From Burkholderiales bacterium UBA4615 (GTDB lineage: Bacteria; Pseudomonadota; Gammaproteobacteria; Burkholderiales; Burkholderiaceae_E), in the NCBI GenBank assembly GCA_002386465.1, contig DGIT01000041.1, forward strand, positions 1-38,926: a stretch of DNA of 38,926 bases, read 5' to 3'. The position numbers and the translations under genes are program-made. Within the stretch, counting starts at the first letter, position 1. Each line of letters starts with the position of its first letter. The notes beneath the pieces are model-generated. The model made no database searches. It had not been told where the DNA came from and was given only the letters and a program-made list of their open reading frames with translations. Positions 24,475 through 32,059 of the stretch are shown here, piece by piece.

Positions 24475-24496
24475 CGGACTCGGATATGGAGCCCAC

Positions 24497-25354
24497 ATGG
24501 AGCCCGTAGGCGGGGCGCAAGGCACTGAGACCGCGGTTGCTGTCCAGCCTGCCGAAGCGATCAATGGTCCACTGGAGCCCGTGTTTGCGCGGGTTCATGG
24601 CGAGCCGCTCATGCGGCTGCCCCAGGACCTGTACATCCCGCCTGATGCACTCGAAGTGTTCCTGGAAAGCTTCGAGGGTCCGCTGGACCTCCTGCTCTAT
24701 CTCATTCGCAAACAGAACTTCAACATCCTCGACATCCCGCTGGCCGAGGTCACGCGCCAGTACCTGGTCTATGTCGAGCAGATCCGCCGCCACAATCTGG
24801 AGCTGGCCGCTGAATACCTGCTGATGGCGGCCCTGCTGATCGACATCAAGTCACGCATGTTGCTGCCGGTGCGCAAGGCCGACACGGGCGAGGAAGTCGA
24901 AGATCCGCGCGCCGAGCTGGCCCGCAGGCTGCTGGAGTACGAGCGCATCAAGCTGGGCGCCCAAAAGCTCGACCTGGTACCGCGCGAAGGCCGCGACTTC
25001 ATGCGCGCCCAGGTACTGCTCGATCAGTCCGCCCCCGCACGCTTACCCGATGTGAACGTGGTCGACCTGCGCGAAGCCTGGGGTGATCTGCTGCGTCGCG
25101 CCCGCCTGGTGGAACATCATCGGATCAGCCGGGAAGCATTGTCGGTGCGCGATTACATGACTCGCGTTTTGCGTACGCTGCAGGATCGCCGTTTCGCCGA
25201 GTTTCACGAGATGTTCGACCCGTCGCGCGGCATACCGGTGGTGGTGGTCACCTTCATTGCGCTGCTCGAGCTGGCCAAGGAATTTCTGATCGAAATCACC
25301 CAGGCCGAAGCCTTCGCGCCCATCTACGTGCGGCTCGCCTACCAGCCGAGCTGA
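24497..25354 (+). CDS. scpA: segregation and condensation protein A
   Basis: ScpA is the kleisin subunit of the SMC-ScpAB condensin that organises the chromosome. The 285-residue product has the kleisin N-terminal motif LESFEGPLDLLLYLIRKQNFNILDIPLAEVT (about residues 57-87), the LAAEYLLMAALLIDIKSRMLLP helix, and the C-terminal winged-helix segment FIALLELAKEFLIEITQAEAFAPIYV. ATG 24497 with GGAG 6-7 bases upstream was chosen; the open frame runs further back through the DUF3460 gene in another frame. scpB is not in the window. Confidence 0.95.
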   Translation: MEPVGGAQGTETAVAVQPAEAINGPLEPVFARVHGEPLMRLPQDLYIPPDALEVFLESFEGPLDLLLYLIRKQNFNILDIPLAEVTRQYLVYVEQIRRHNLELAAEYLLMAALLIDIKSRMLLPVRKADTGEEVEDPRAELARRLLEYERIKLGAQKLDLVPREGRDFMRAQVLLDQSAPARLPDVNVVDLREAWGDLLRRARLVEHHRISREALSVRDYMTRVLRTLQDRRFAEFHEMFDPSRGIPVVVVTFIALLELAKEFLIEITQAEAFAPIYVRLAYQPS

Positions 25355-25357
25355 GTC

Positions 25358-26398
25358 TTGCCGGCCGAACACCTGGGGCGCACGCCCCTGGACACCCTGA
25401 ATACCTTTGGCGTACATGCGTTTGCGCACGATCTCTGGCGTGTCCATGCGCTGTCCGATCTGCCGCAACTGGTCGCGAAACTCGATGAGCATCCAGGACC
25501 GCCGCCCTTTGTGCTGGGAGGCGGCAGCAATCTGCTGCTGACCGGAGATGTGGGCGTCCCCGTGGTCCAGGTGGCACTGCGCGGATTTCGGGTGGTGCGT
25601 GACGAGGGCGACGCGGTGATCGTCGAGGGCGCTGCCGGCGAATCCTGGGACGCGCTGGTGAGCTGGAGCATTGCGGCAGGTTTGAACGGCTTGCAAAACC
25701 TGGCGCTGATTCCGGGCACCGTGGGCGCGGCCCCCATTCAGAACATCGGCGCGTATGGCGTTGAGCTGCGCGACTGTTTCGACAGCCTCGATGCCATCGA
25801 TCTGCGCACCGGGCGCTGGCGCAGCTTCGATGCCGCAGAGTGTGCGTTCGCCTATCGGCACAGTGTGTTCAAGACATCCGGTCAGACGCATTGGCTGGTC
25901 TGTGCGGTGCGATTCCGACTGTCCCGCAGTGCGCCGCTGCAGTTGGACTACGGCGATCTGCGTGAGGAACTGGCGCGCGCCGGACGCACAACGCCCAGCG
26001 CTTCCGATGTGGCTGAGGCGGTGCGGGCCATCCGGCAGCGCAAGTTGCCTGATCCGGCAGTACTGGGCAACGCCGGCAGTTTTTTCAAGAACCCCGTGAT
26101 CAGCGCTCAGCAGGCTGCCACGCTCCAGTCGCGCGAGCCGGGGCTACCGTGCTGGCCCGCGTCGGGCAGCGCGGTGAAAGTCTCTGCGGGCTGGATGATC
26201 GATCAGTGCGGCTGGAAAGGCTTTCGTGAAGGCGATGCCGGAGTGCACGCCGCCCACGCGCTGGTGCTGGTCAACCACGGGCACGCGCAGGGCCGTGACA
26301 TCCTGGCGCTGGCGCTACGCATTCGCGATTCGGTGCGCGCACGGTTTGGTGTGGTGCTCGAGCCTGAACCGGTCATCCTGGGCAACGCCACGCTATAA
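25358..26398 (+). CDS. murB: UDP-N-acetylenolpyruvoylglucosamine reductase
   Basis: MurB is the FAD enzyme that reduces UDP-GlcNAc-enolpyruvate to UDP-MurNAc in peptidoglycan synthesis. The 346-residue product is type I, like E. coli MurB. Visible are FVLGGGSNLLLTGD (FAD site), LALIPGTVGAAPIQNIGAYGVE, the proton-donor serine in LGNAGSFFKNPV, and AGWMIDQCGWKG. A C-terminal Glu in LEPEPVILG completes the active site. The best start is a TTG at 25358, three bases after the scpA stop; no in-frame ATG gives the conserved TFGVHAFA segment. The last codons overlap a TATAAT hexamer. Confidence 0.94.
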   Translation: MPAEHLGRTPLDTLNTFGVHAFAHDLWRVHALSDLPQLVAKLDEHPGPPPFVLGGGSNLLLTGDVGVPVVQVALRGFRVVRDEGDAVIVEGAAGESWDALVSWSIAAGLNGLQNLALIPGTVGAAPIQNIGAYGVELRDCFDSLDAIDLRTGRWRSFDAAECAFAYRHSVFKTSGQTHWLVCAVRFRLSRSAPLQLDYGDLREELARAGRTTPSASDVAEAVRAIRQRKLPDPAVLGNAGSFFKNPVISAQQAATLQSREPGLPCWPASGSAVKVSAGWMIDQCGWKGFREGDAGVHAAHALVLVNHGHAQGRDILALALRIRDSVRARFGVVLEPEPVILGNATL

Positions 26399-26399
26399 T
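26394..26399 (+). promoter_or_regulatory. candidate -10 element of the OmpA-domain gene
   Basis: A perfect TATAAT overlaps the stop codon of murB and lies 50 bases before the next start. The -35 side is weak (GGTCAT at a 17-base spacing). The same layout occurs at the end of earP. Confidence 0.45.
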
Positions 26400-26449
26400 C
26401 GAAGGCTGTTCCAACCTCTGCAGCGGGCCATTGGGCCTGCAACACGATC

Positions 26450-27013
26450 ATGCAAGAAGACGACGACGATCAGCGCGGCCTCGTAGGTTGGGTGGTGGCG
26501 CTGGGGGCACTCACCGCCATCGGTACCGCACTGGCATTGGCCCTGGGCGCGGCGATGGGCGGGTTTGGTTCCGCTTCAGGATCCGCGCAAGGCAGCGCTG
26601 CCGGCGCACCGACGCAAGCCAGCGCGGCCGGGTCGAGCCAGACCGGCGCTGTATCGGCCAGTCCTTCGGCTGCCCCGTCGGCCACTGCGGCGGCCTCCCT
26701 GCCGATGTTGGCGAAGCTGTATTTCGCCACCGACGTCGCCGCAGTCTCGGACGAAGCACAAGCTGCATTGCGAGCGGCCATCGATGCGGCCAAAGCCCAT
26801 CCGGGCGCCAAGCTGGCGGTCTCCGGCTTTCATGACAAGACCGGCAACGCCGATCAGAACCATGAGTTGGCCAAGCAGCGGGCAACCACTGTGCGCGACG
26901 CACTGGTCGCCGCCGGCATTGATGCCGCCCGCATCGATCTGCGCAAGCCTGAAGTCACTGAGGGTGGCGCAGACGATCGTGAAGCGCGTCGCGTGGAAGT
27001 GCGCGTCGACTAA
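26450..27013 (+). CDS. OmpA-family C-terminal domain protein
   Basis: A 187-residue protein with one N-terminal hydrophobic segment (LVGWVVALGALTAIGTALALALGAAMG), an Ala/Ser/Gly-rich linker (about residues 35-85) and a C-terminal OmpA-like peptidoglycan-binding domain (about 88-187). The last has KLYFATDVAAVSDEA, then LAVSGFHDKTGNADQNHELAKQRATTVRDALVAAGI, and ends RRVEVRVD. It is probably anchored in the inner membrane with the domain in the periplasm. The acidic N-terminus MQEDDDDQRG precedes the membrane segment. Role unknown. Confidence 0.85.
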   Translation: MQEDDDDQRGLVGWVVALGALTAIGTALALALGAAMGGFGSASGSAQGSAAGAPTQASAAGSSQTGAVSASPSAAPSATAAASLPMLAKLYFATDVAAVSDEAQAALRAAIDAAKAHPGAKLAVSGFHDKTGNADQNHELAKQRATTVRDALVAAGIDAARIDLRKPEVTEGGADDREARRVEVRVD

Positions 27014-27098
27014 GGCCTAGAGGCGGCACATCTTGCAGTCGCCTGTGTGCGCCTGCAAGGCACAACAGCGCACAGGCGCGCTGCGACGCTCATCGTTG

Positions 27099-27902
27099 TC
27101 AGACCGCCTTGCCTGAGGCGGCCTGCCCTTGCGGCTGCTCACGTCGGAAATACCAGACGGTGTCACTCGACGCCTGTGCGTCGAACGCATAGCCGTCCAG
27201 ATCAAATGCCTGCAAAGCCTGCGGCTGCGTGATCCGGCGATCGATGGCAAAGCGGGTCATGCGGCCGCGCGCCTGCTTGGCCGAAAAACTCACCACCTGC
27301 CACCCCTTGGCCCGTCGTTCCTGAAAAACCGGCTGGATGACCTGCGCCCCCAGTGCTGACACATCTACCGCGCCGAAATATTCTTCTGAGGCCAGATTCA
27401 CCAGGGTATCGGTGCCGGCTGCCTTCATGGCGCGCTTGAGCGCCTTGGCAGGCCGCGCCCCCCAATAGGTGTACAGGTTGCGACCCCGATCGGTTGTCAG
27501 GCGCGTGCCCATTTCGAGTCGATAGGGCTGCATGGCATCAAGCGGCCGCAGCACGCCATAGAGGCCGGACAGAATGCGCACATGCGTTTGCGCGAAGGCA
27601 AGGGCCTCGGCGTCCAGTGCGCGCGCGGCCAGGCCGTCATAGACATCGCCGTCAAACGCGAGGATCGCTGCACGCGTGTGCTGCGCCCCGGGACTGGCGC
27701 GAAAGCTGCGGTAACGGCCGACATTGAGCTCGGCCAGCGGCACGCTCAGGGCCATCAGGTCGGCCACGCCCTGTACATCGAATTCACGCAATCGCGTGAC
27801 GAGGCGGCGCGCATCGGCCGCAAACTCCGGGCGCGTCGTGGCGACCGGCAGCACGGGGGATGCGTAATCAAGCGTCTTGGCAGGAGAAAGCGCGATCAGC
27901 AT
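27099..27902 (-). CDS. yaaA: peroxide stress protein YaaA (DUF328/UPF0246)
   Basis: YaaA limits free iron and protects DNA during hydrogen peroxide stress in E. coli. The 267-residue product begins MLIALSPAKTLDY, the family hallmark, and has RYRSFRASPGAQHTRAAILAFDGDVY and LSGLYGVLRPLDAMQPYRLEMGTRL, as well as NLASEEYFGAV. The start at 27902 was chosen to give that N-terminus; the open frame upstream is not family-like. It is divergent from the PIN gene, sharing an AT-rich spot CATTATAGTG in the spacer. Confidence 0.94.
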   Translation of the reverse strand: MLIALSPAKTLDYASPVLPVATTRPEFAADARRLVTRLREFDVQGVADLMALSVPLAELNVGRYRSFRASPGAQHTRAAILAFDGDVYDGLAARALDAEALAFAQTHVRILSGLYGVLRPLDAMQPYRLEMGTRLTTDRGRNLYTYWGARPAKALKRAMKAAGTDTLVNLASEEYFGAVDVSALGAQVIQPVFQERRAKGWQVVSFSAKQARGRMTRFAIDRRITQPQALQAFDLDGYAFDAQASSDTVWYFRREQPQGQAASGKAV

Positions 27903-27951
27903 GGAGCAGTCCGTAAGGCCGATGAGCTGAAGCCGGTGCAGCAGTCGGCGC

Positions 27952-27959
27952 ATTATAGT
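27952..27959. promoter_or_regulatory. overlapping divergent -10 elements (yaaA and PIN gene)
   Basis: ATTATAGT reads TATAAT on the minus strand (27957-27952), 50 bases before yaaA, and TATAGT on the plus strand (27954-27959), ending 6 bases before the PIN ATG. If the second is used, the PIN mRNA would start at or next to its ATG. Confidence 0.4.
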
Positions 27960-27965
27960 GACGCA

Positions 27966-28457
27966 ATGCGCCTGGTCCTGGATACCAATGTGTGGCTCGA
28001 CTGGCTGGTCTTTCAGGACCCTCGCATTGGGCCGTTGACCCATGCCGTCGAGCAGGGCTCGGTGCAGATCCTGGCGACCGAGGCCATGCTGGCGGAATTC
28101 GATGGGGTGATCGCACGCCCCTGGTTCAAACTGGATGCTGATGCGGTCCGCGCGCGGTCATCACGCATCCGCAGCCATGTCCAGACTGTCGCAGGTGCGC
28201 CCGACTGCAGGCTGCCCTGCACCGATCCGGCCGATCAGAAATTCATCGACCTGGCGATTGCACAGCGCGTGCAGTGGCTGTTGTCGCGCGACAAAGCCCT
28301 GCTGCGGCTTGCTCGCCAGGCCGGCAAGCGCTTTGCCTTGCGCATCGGCACGCCCGAGACCTGGCTCAGCGCGCAGCAGCCGCTGCCTGGCATCGACACG
28401 CACGGGATCGACCCCTCACCCTATAATTCGACGCCTTTGCCGAGCGAGCTCATATGA
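27966..28457 (+). CDS. PIN-domain protein, putative toxin-like nuclease
   Basis: The 163-residue protein belongs to the COG1569-like 'putative toxin component, PIN family'. The expected acidic residues are Asp6 (in LVLDTNVWLDWL), Glu44, Asp90 (TDPADQKFIDLA), Asp95 and Asp109 (LSRDKALL), consistent with a metal-dependent ribonuclease. No antitoxin-sized gene lies next to it: yaaA is divergent and an aminotransferase overlaps its 3' end (ATGA). It may therefore be a stand-alone nuclease rather than half of a toxin-antitoxin pair. The start has a -10-like TATAGT directly upstream and no clear ribosome binding site. Confidence 0.86.
   Translation: MRLVLDTNVWLDWLVFQDPRIGPLTHAVEQGSVQILATEAMLAEFDGVIARPWFKLDADAVRARSSRIRSHVQTVAGAPDCRLPCTDPADQKFIDLAIAQRVQWLLSRDKALLRLARQAGKRFALRIGTPETWLSAQQPLPGIDTHGIDPSPYNSTPLPSELI
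28422..28427 (+). promoter_or_regulatory. candidate -10 element of the aminotransferase gene
   Basis: A TATAAT hexamer inside the last codons of the PIN gene, 26 bases before the aminotransferase ATG. The -35 region is not convincing. Confidence 0.4.
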
Positions 28458-29620
28458 ACGCACCGACGCTGCCGGCGCCACCGGCCATCGATTCCAAACT
28501 GCCCCGGGTCGGCACCACGATCTTCACGGTGATGTCGGGCCTGGCGGCCGAGCATCAGGCCGTGAATCTGGGACAGGGATTCCCCGATTTCGACTGCGAT
28601 CCGCGCCTGGTTGATGCGGTGACGGCCGCGATGAAAACAGGACTCAACCAGTATCCGCCCATGCCTGGGCTGGTGAGCCTGCGCCAGGCGATCGCTGACA
28701 AGATTGCGCGACTCTATGACCAGCGCTACGACCCACAGACCGAGATCACCGTCACGGCGGGCGCCACTCAGGCGATCCTGACCGCGATCCTCGCGGTGGT
28801 GGGCCCCGGCGATGAGGTCCTGGTGATCGAGCCCGCCTATGACAGCTACATCCCGAACATCCTGCTCGCGGGTGGCATCCCGGTGCGTGTGCCGATGAAT
28901 GCTTCGTTCAGACCTGACTGGCCACGGATCGAGGCGGCGGTGACGCCGCGCACCCGCGCCATCCTGGTCAATACGCCGCACAACCCCACGAGCACGACAC
29001 TGTCCGACGCTGACATGCTCAGGCTGCAGCAGTTGGCGGTAGACCATGGGCTCTTCGTGATCTCCGACGAAGTCTATGAGCACATGGTGTTCGATGGCGC
29101 CGTGCACCAGTCGGCAAGCCGTTACCCCGCGCTGGCCGAACGCAGTTTCGTGGTGTCCTCCTTCGGCAAGACTTACCACGTGACCGGCTGGAAAGTGGCG
29201 TACTGCGCAGCACCCCCTGCGCTGTCGGCCGAGTTCCGCAAGTCGCATCAGTTCACGGTCTTTTCGGTCAACGCACCGATGCAGCAGGGCCTGGCCGATT
29301 TCATGCGCGACCCTGCGCCCTACCTCGAGCTACCCGCGTTCTATCAGCGCAAACGCGATCGCTTTCGTGCAGGCCTGGCCTCGACCCGCCTGCGCCTGCT
29401 GCCCTGTGAAGGCACATATTTCCAGCTGGTCGATTACTCCGCCGTGTCCTCGATGCCCGAGGCCGAGTTCTCGAAGTGGCTGACCACCGAACTGGGCGTG
29501 GCAGCCATCCCCTTGTCGGCGTTCTACGACGAGCCGATCGAGCATGGTGTCGTGCGTTTTTGCTTTGCCAAGCGCGACGACACGCTCGATCGTGCGCTCG
29601 AACGGCTGGCCAGACTATGA
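28454..29620 (+). CDS. ybdL: PLP-dependent class I/II aminotransferase, YbdL-type (methionine aminotransferase-like)
   Basis: The 388-residue product is a fold-type I aminotransferase. The PLP lysine is in SSFGKTYHVTGWKVAY, the cofactor Asp is in VISDEVYEHMVFDG, the conserved NTPHNPTS lies near residue 175, and the arginine for the substrate carboxylate is in VVRFCFAK. The N-terminal VNLGQGFPDFDCDPRL and GLNQYPPMPGL are typical of YbdL/kynurenine aminotransferase-type enzymes, where YbdL prefers methionine. The gene overlaps the PIN stop codon and the following lipoprotein start (ATGA), so it sits in a three-gene overlapping run. Confidence 0.9.
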   Translation: MNAPTLPAPPAIDSKLPRVGTTIFTVMSGLAAEHQAVNLGQGFPDFDCDPRLVDAVTAAMKTGLNQYPPMPGLVSLRQAIADKIARLYDQRYDPQTEITVTAGATQAILTAILAVVGPGDEVLVIEPAYDSYIPNILLAGGIPVRVPMNASFRPDWPRIEAAVTPRTRAILVNTPHNPTSTTLSDADMLRLQQLAVDHGLFVISDEVYEHMVFDGAVHQSASRYPALAERSFVVSSFGKTYHVTGWKVAYCAAPPALSAEFRKSHQFTVFSVNAPMQQGLADFMRDPAPYLELPAFYQRKRDRFRAGLASTRLRLLPCEGTYFQLVDYSAVSSMPEAEFSKWLTTELGVAAIPLSAFYDEPIEHGVVRFCFAKRDDTLDRALERLARL

Positions 29621-30219
29621 GATCGATGATCGATCCGCGCATCGTGTCGACCATCCTGCGGCCGGCCCTGCAGTCGGACCATCACTCGACGCGCCGGAAC
29701 ACAGCGCACAGTGCACTGCATGCCTTGCGACGCCGACTTAGCACCGCCCTGCTTGGCGCCAGCATGGTCACGCTAATAAGCGCATGCAATCAGGTGCTGC
29801 CACCCAGCAACCTGAAAGCGCCTTCGCTCAGCGTGACTGGCGTGGGCGTCGAGTCGGTCACTCGGGACAGTCTCAAGCTGCGTGTCCGGCTGACCGCGCG
29901 CAACCCCAATACCATCGACATGCCACTGTCGAACCTGCAGTTCGAGGTGTCCCTGATGGGGCAACGGCTCGTCCATGGCGCGGTCGCCGAGCAAACCTTC
30001 ACCCTGCCCGCACAGGGCGAGCAAGAGGTGCCGGTGGTAATCGCCTTTGCCGGCGCCGATGTACGCGATCTGCTGATCCGGCTGATGACCAGGAGCCTGA
30101 CCGAAGTCCCGTGGGAGCTCAAGGGATCGGCACGTTGGGGCATCTCTCCTATCCCCCTGCCCTTTGAGAAGCGCGGCAGCCTGGGCTTGCGCACCCTGCT
30201 TGAAGCCGTCATGCGCTGA
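29617..30219 (+). CDS. LEA type 2 / WHy-domain lipoprotein
   Basis: A 200-residue protein with an N-terminal extension (about 35 residues), a hydrophobic segment RLSTALLGASMVTLISAC ending in a lipobox, and a C-terminal domain of the LEA14/WHy type. The latter reads LKAPSLSVTGVGVESVTRDSLKLRVRLTARNPNTIDMPLSNLQFEVSL, with the typical N-P-N motif and beta pattern. Such lipoproteins are common in proteobacteria, with unclear roles. ATG 29617 overlaps the aminotransferase stop. The unusually long part before the signal suggests the true start may be an internal Met or a later start codon. Confidence 0.8.
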   Translation: MRSMIDPRIVSTILRPALQSDHHSTRRNTAHSALHALRRRLSTALLGASMVTLISACNQVLPPSNLKAPSLSVTGVGVESVTRDSLKLRVRLTARNPNTIDMPLSNLQFEVSLMGQRLVHGAVAEQTFTLPAQGEQEVPVVIAFAGADVRDLLIRLMTRSLTEVPWELKGSARWGISPIPLPFEKRGSLGLRTLLEAVMR

Positions 30220-30259
30220 GCGCGTGATCGCAACAACACGCGAAGGCTTACCCCGGGCG

Positions 30260-31375
30260 ATGCGCTGTGACGTCTTTTGTCGCGTGGTCGACAATCTGGG
30301 CGACGCTGCGGTGTGCTGGCGCCTTGCGAGGCAGCTGGCAGCCGAGCACGGCTGGCATCCGCGGCTCTGGATCGACACACCCGATGTATTGCGCACACTG
30401 GTACCAGGCACACGCCCGGGCCGCATGCATCAGGGCGTGCGCATCGAGCACTGGCGTGATCAGGACATACGCCTGACCGCCATGCCGCCCGCACAGGTGC
30501 CCGAGGTGGTGATCGCCGCGTTTGCCTGCGATCTGCCCGAAGGCTATCGCCAGGCAATGCGATCTGCGCAAGTGGTGTGGCTGAACCTCGAATACCTCAG
30601 TGCCGAGGCTTGGGTGGAGGCACACCACGGTTTGCCGTCGCCCAAGCCGCAGGGTGGTGTTGAGCACTTTTTTTTCCCGGGCTTCAGCGTCTCAAGCGGC
30701 GGGCTGCTGCGCGAGGCTGAACTGCTCGCCCGACGCGACGCCTTCTGCGCCGATCCCTGGGCGCGCCAGGCCTTTTTGTCCGGGCTGGGCATCACCCCGC
30801 AACCAGGTGACCGCTGGGCGTCGCTCTTCTGTTACCCGAGCGCGCCCGTCAGCACGATGCTCGAGGCGCTGACTCGAGACACCTCGGGCGGTCGATGGCG
30901 GGTGCTGGTGCCGGCCGGTGTCGACATTGGCCCACTGAGGCAAGCTCTGCGCGATGCGCTGATCACACCGATCCCGTTTCTGCCTCAGCGTGAATACGAT
31001 CGACTGCTGTGGAGCTGCGATCTGAACTGGGTGCGCGGAGAAGACTCCCTGGTGCGGGCCTTGTGGTCAGGTCGCCCGTTTCTGTGGCAGGCCTATCCTC
31101 AACAAGAGGACGCGCACCTGGCCAAACTCCAGGCGCTGATCGAACAGTGGGTGGGCGTGGCGAAGCCTGCTCCAGTGGCGGCACAAGACTGGCGTGGTGC
31201 AATGCAGGCCTGGAATCGGGGCCTCGCCGCTGGCGATGTGCTGAGCGAAGCCATGCCAGCGTTGCTGCGCAGCCTGCCCGCTCTTCAGGATGCGGCCCGG
31301 CGCTGGAGCCAGGTGCAGGGCCAACACCCTGATCTGGCCAGTCGACTGGTGGCTTTTGTAGGCGAGCGGCTATAA
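30260..31375 (+). CDS. earP: EF-P arginine rhamnosyltransferase
   Basis: EarP transfers rhamnose from dTDP-rhamnose to Arg32 of elongation factor P. The 371-residue product has the signature opening DVFCRVVDNLGDAAVCWRLARQL with the two catalytic-site Asp residues (11 and 15), FFFPGF in the middle, and LNWVRGEDSLVRALWSGRPFLWQAYPQ near the end, which holds the nucleotide-sugar-binding Arg and Glu. efp lies 69 bases downstream with an Arg at 32, as expected for this pair. ATG 30260 was chosen by family N-terminus; a GTG at 30224 is possible. Confidence 0.95.
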   Translation: MRCDVFCRVVDNLGDAAVCWRLARQLAAEHGWHPRLWIDTPDVLRTLVPGTRPGRMHQGVRIEHWRDQDIRLTAMPPAQVPEVVIAAFACDLPEGYRQAMRSAQVVWLNLEYLSAEAWVEAHHGLPSPKPQGGVEHFFFPGFSVSSGGLLREAELLARRDAFCADPWARQAFLSGLGITPQPGDRWASLFCYPSAPVSTMLEALTRDTSGGRWRVLVPAGVDIGPLRQALRDALITPIPFLPQREYDRLLWSCDLNWVRGEDSLVRALWSGRPFLWQAYPQQEDAHLAKLQALIEQWVGVAKPAPVAAQDWRGAMQAWNRGLAAGDVLSEAMPALLRSLPALQDAARRWSQVQGQHPDLASRLVAFVGERL

Positions 31376-31376
31376 T
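31371..31376 (+). promoter_or_regulatory. candidate -10 element of efp
   Basis: A perfect TATAAT overlaps the earP stop codon, 68 bases before the efp start. A good -35 is not visible. Confidence 0.45.
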
Positions 31377-31444
31377 CGCAGGTTACCTTTAACGCGCTGC
31401 GTGCAGCGCTTTTCCCACACAAGCCCTCCCACGCAAGACCTCCC

Positions 31445-32005
31445 ATGAAAATCGCCCAGGAACTCCGAGTCGGCAACGTCGTCATGATCAGCGGCGAGCC
31501 CATGGTCGTGCAGAAGGCCGAGTACAACAAGTCCGGTCGCAATGCCGCAGTGGTCAAGATGAAGTTGCGCAATCTGCTCAATGCGTCCAATACCGAGTCG
31601 GTCTATAAGGCCGACGAGAAGTTCGATGTGCTGGTGCTCGACCGCAAGGAGTGCACGTACTCCTACTTCGCCGACCCGATGTACGTCTTCATGGATACCG
31701 AGTACAACCAGTACGAGGTCGAAAAAGACAGCATGGGCGACGCTCTCAATTACATCGACGAGGGCATGCCCTGCGACGTGGTGTTCTATGACGGGCGGGC
31801 CATCTCGGTGGAGATGCCGACCAGCGTCGTGCGCGAAGTGGAATACACCGAGCCGGCCGTCAAGGGCGACACCTCGGGCAAGGTCATGAAGCCTGCGCGC
31901 ATCAAGCCCACCGGCTTCGAAATTCCGGTGCCTGCCTTCGTGGACATCGGCGATCGCATCGAGATCGATACCCGTACTGCCGAGTACCGCAGCCGCGTCA
32001 AGTAA
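31445..32005 (+). CDS. efp: translation elongation factor P
   Basis: EF-P rescues ribosomes stalled on polyproline. The 186-residue product has the three beta-barrel domains of the family; the loop that reaches the peptidyl transferase centre reads YNKSGRNAA, with Arg at position 32. Arg32 marks the EarP-modified type, not the lysine type modified by EpmA, and earP is the upstream neighbour. The C-terminal motif PTGFEIPVPAFVDIGDRIEIDTRTAEYRSRV is canonical. A TATAAT 68 bases upstream suggests its own promoter. Confidence 0.98.
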   Translation: MKIAQELRVGNVVMISGEPMVVQKAEYNKSGRNAAVVKMKLRNLLNASNTESVYKADEKFDVLVLDRKECTYSYFADPMYVFMDTEYNQYEVEKDSMGDALNYIDEGMPCDVVFYDGRAISVEMPTSVVREVEYTEPAVKGDTSGKVMKPARIKPTGFEIPVPAFVDIGDRIEIDTRTAEYRSRVK

Positions 32006-32023
32006 GTCCAGCGCCTGCCGGCC

Positions 32024-32044
32024 GCACCCGTTCAGCGCGGGTGC
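32024..32044 (+). terminator. possible terminator hairpin after efp
   Basis: GCACCCG and CGGGTGC pair around a 7-base loop 20 bases after the efp stop codon. No T-tract follows, so intrinsic termination is doubtful. It lies between convergent genes. Confidence 0.4.
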
Positions 32045-32059
32045 AACACGCTTGCTGGC

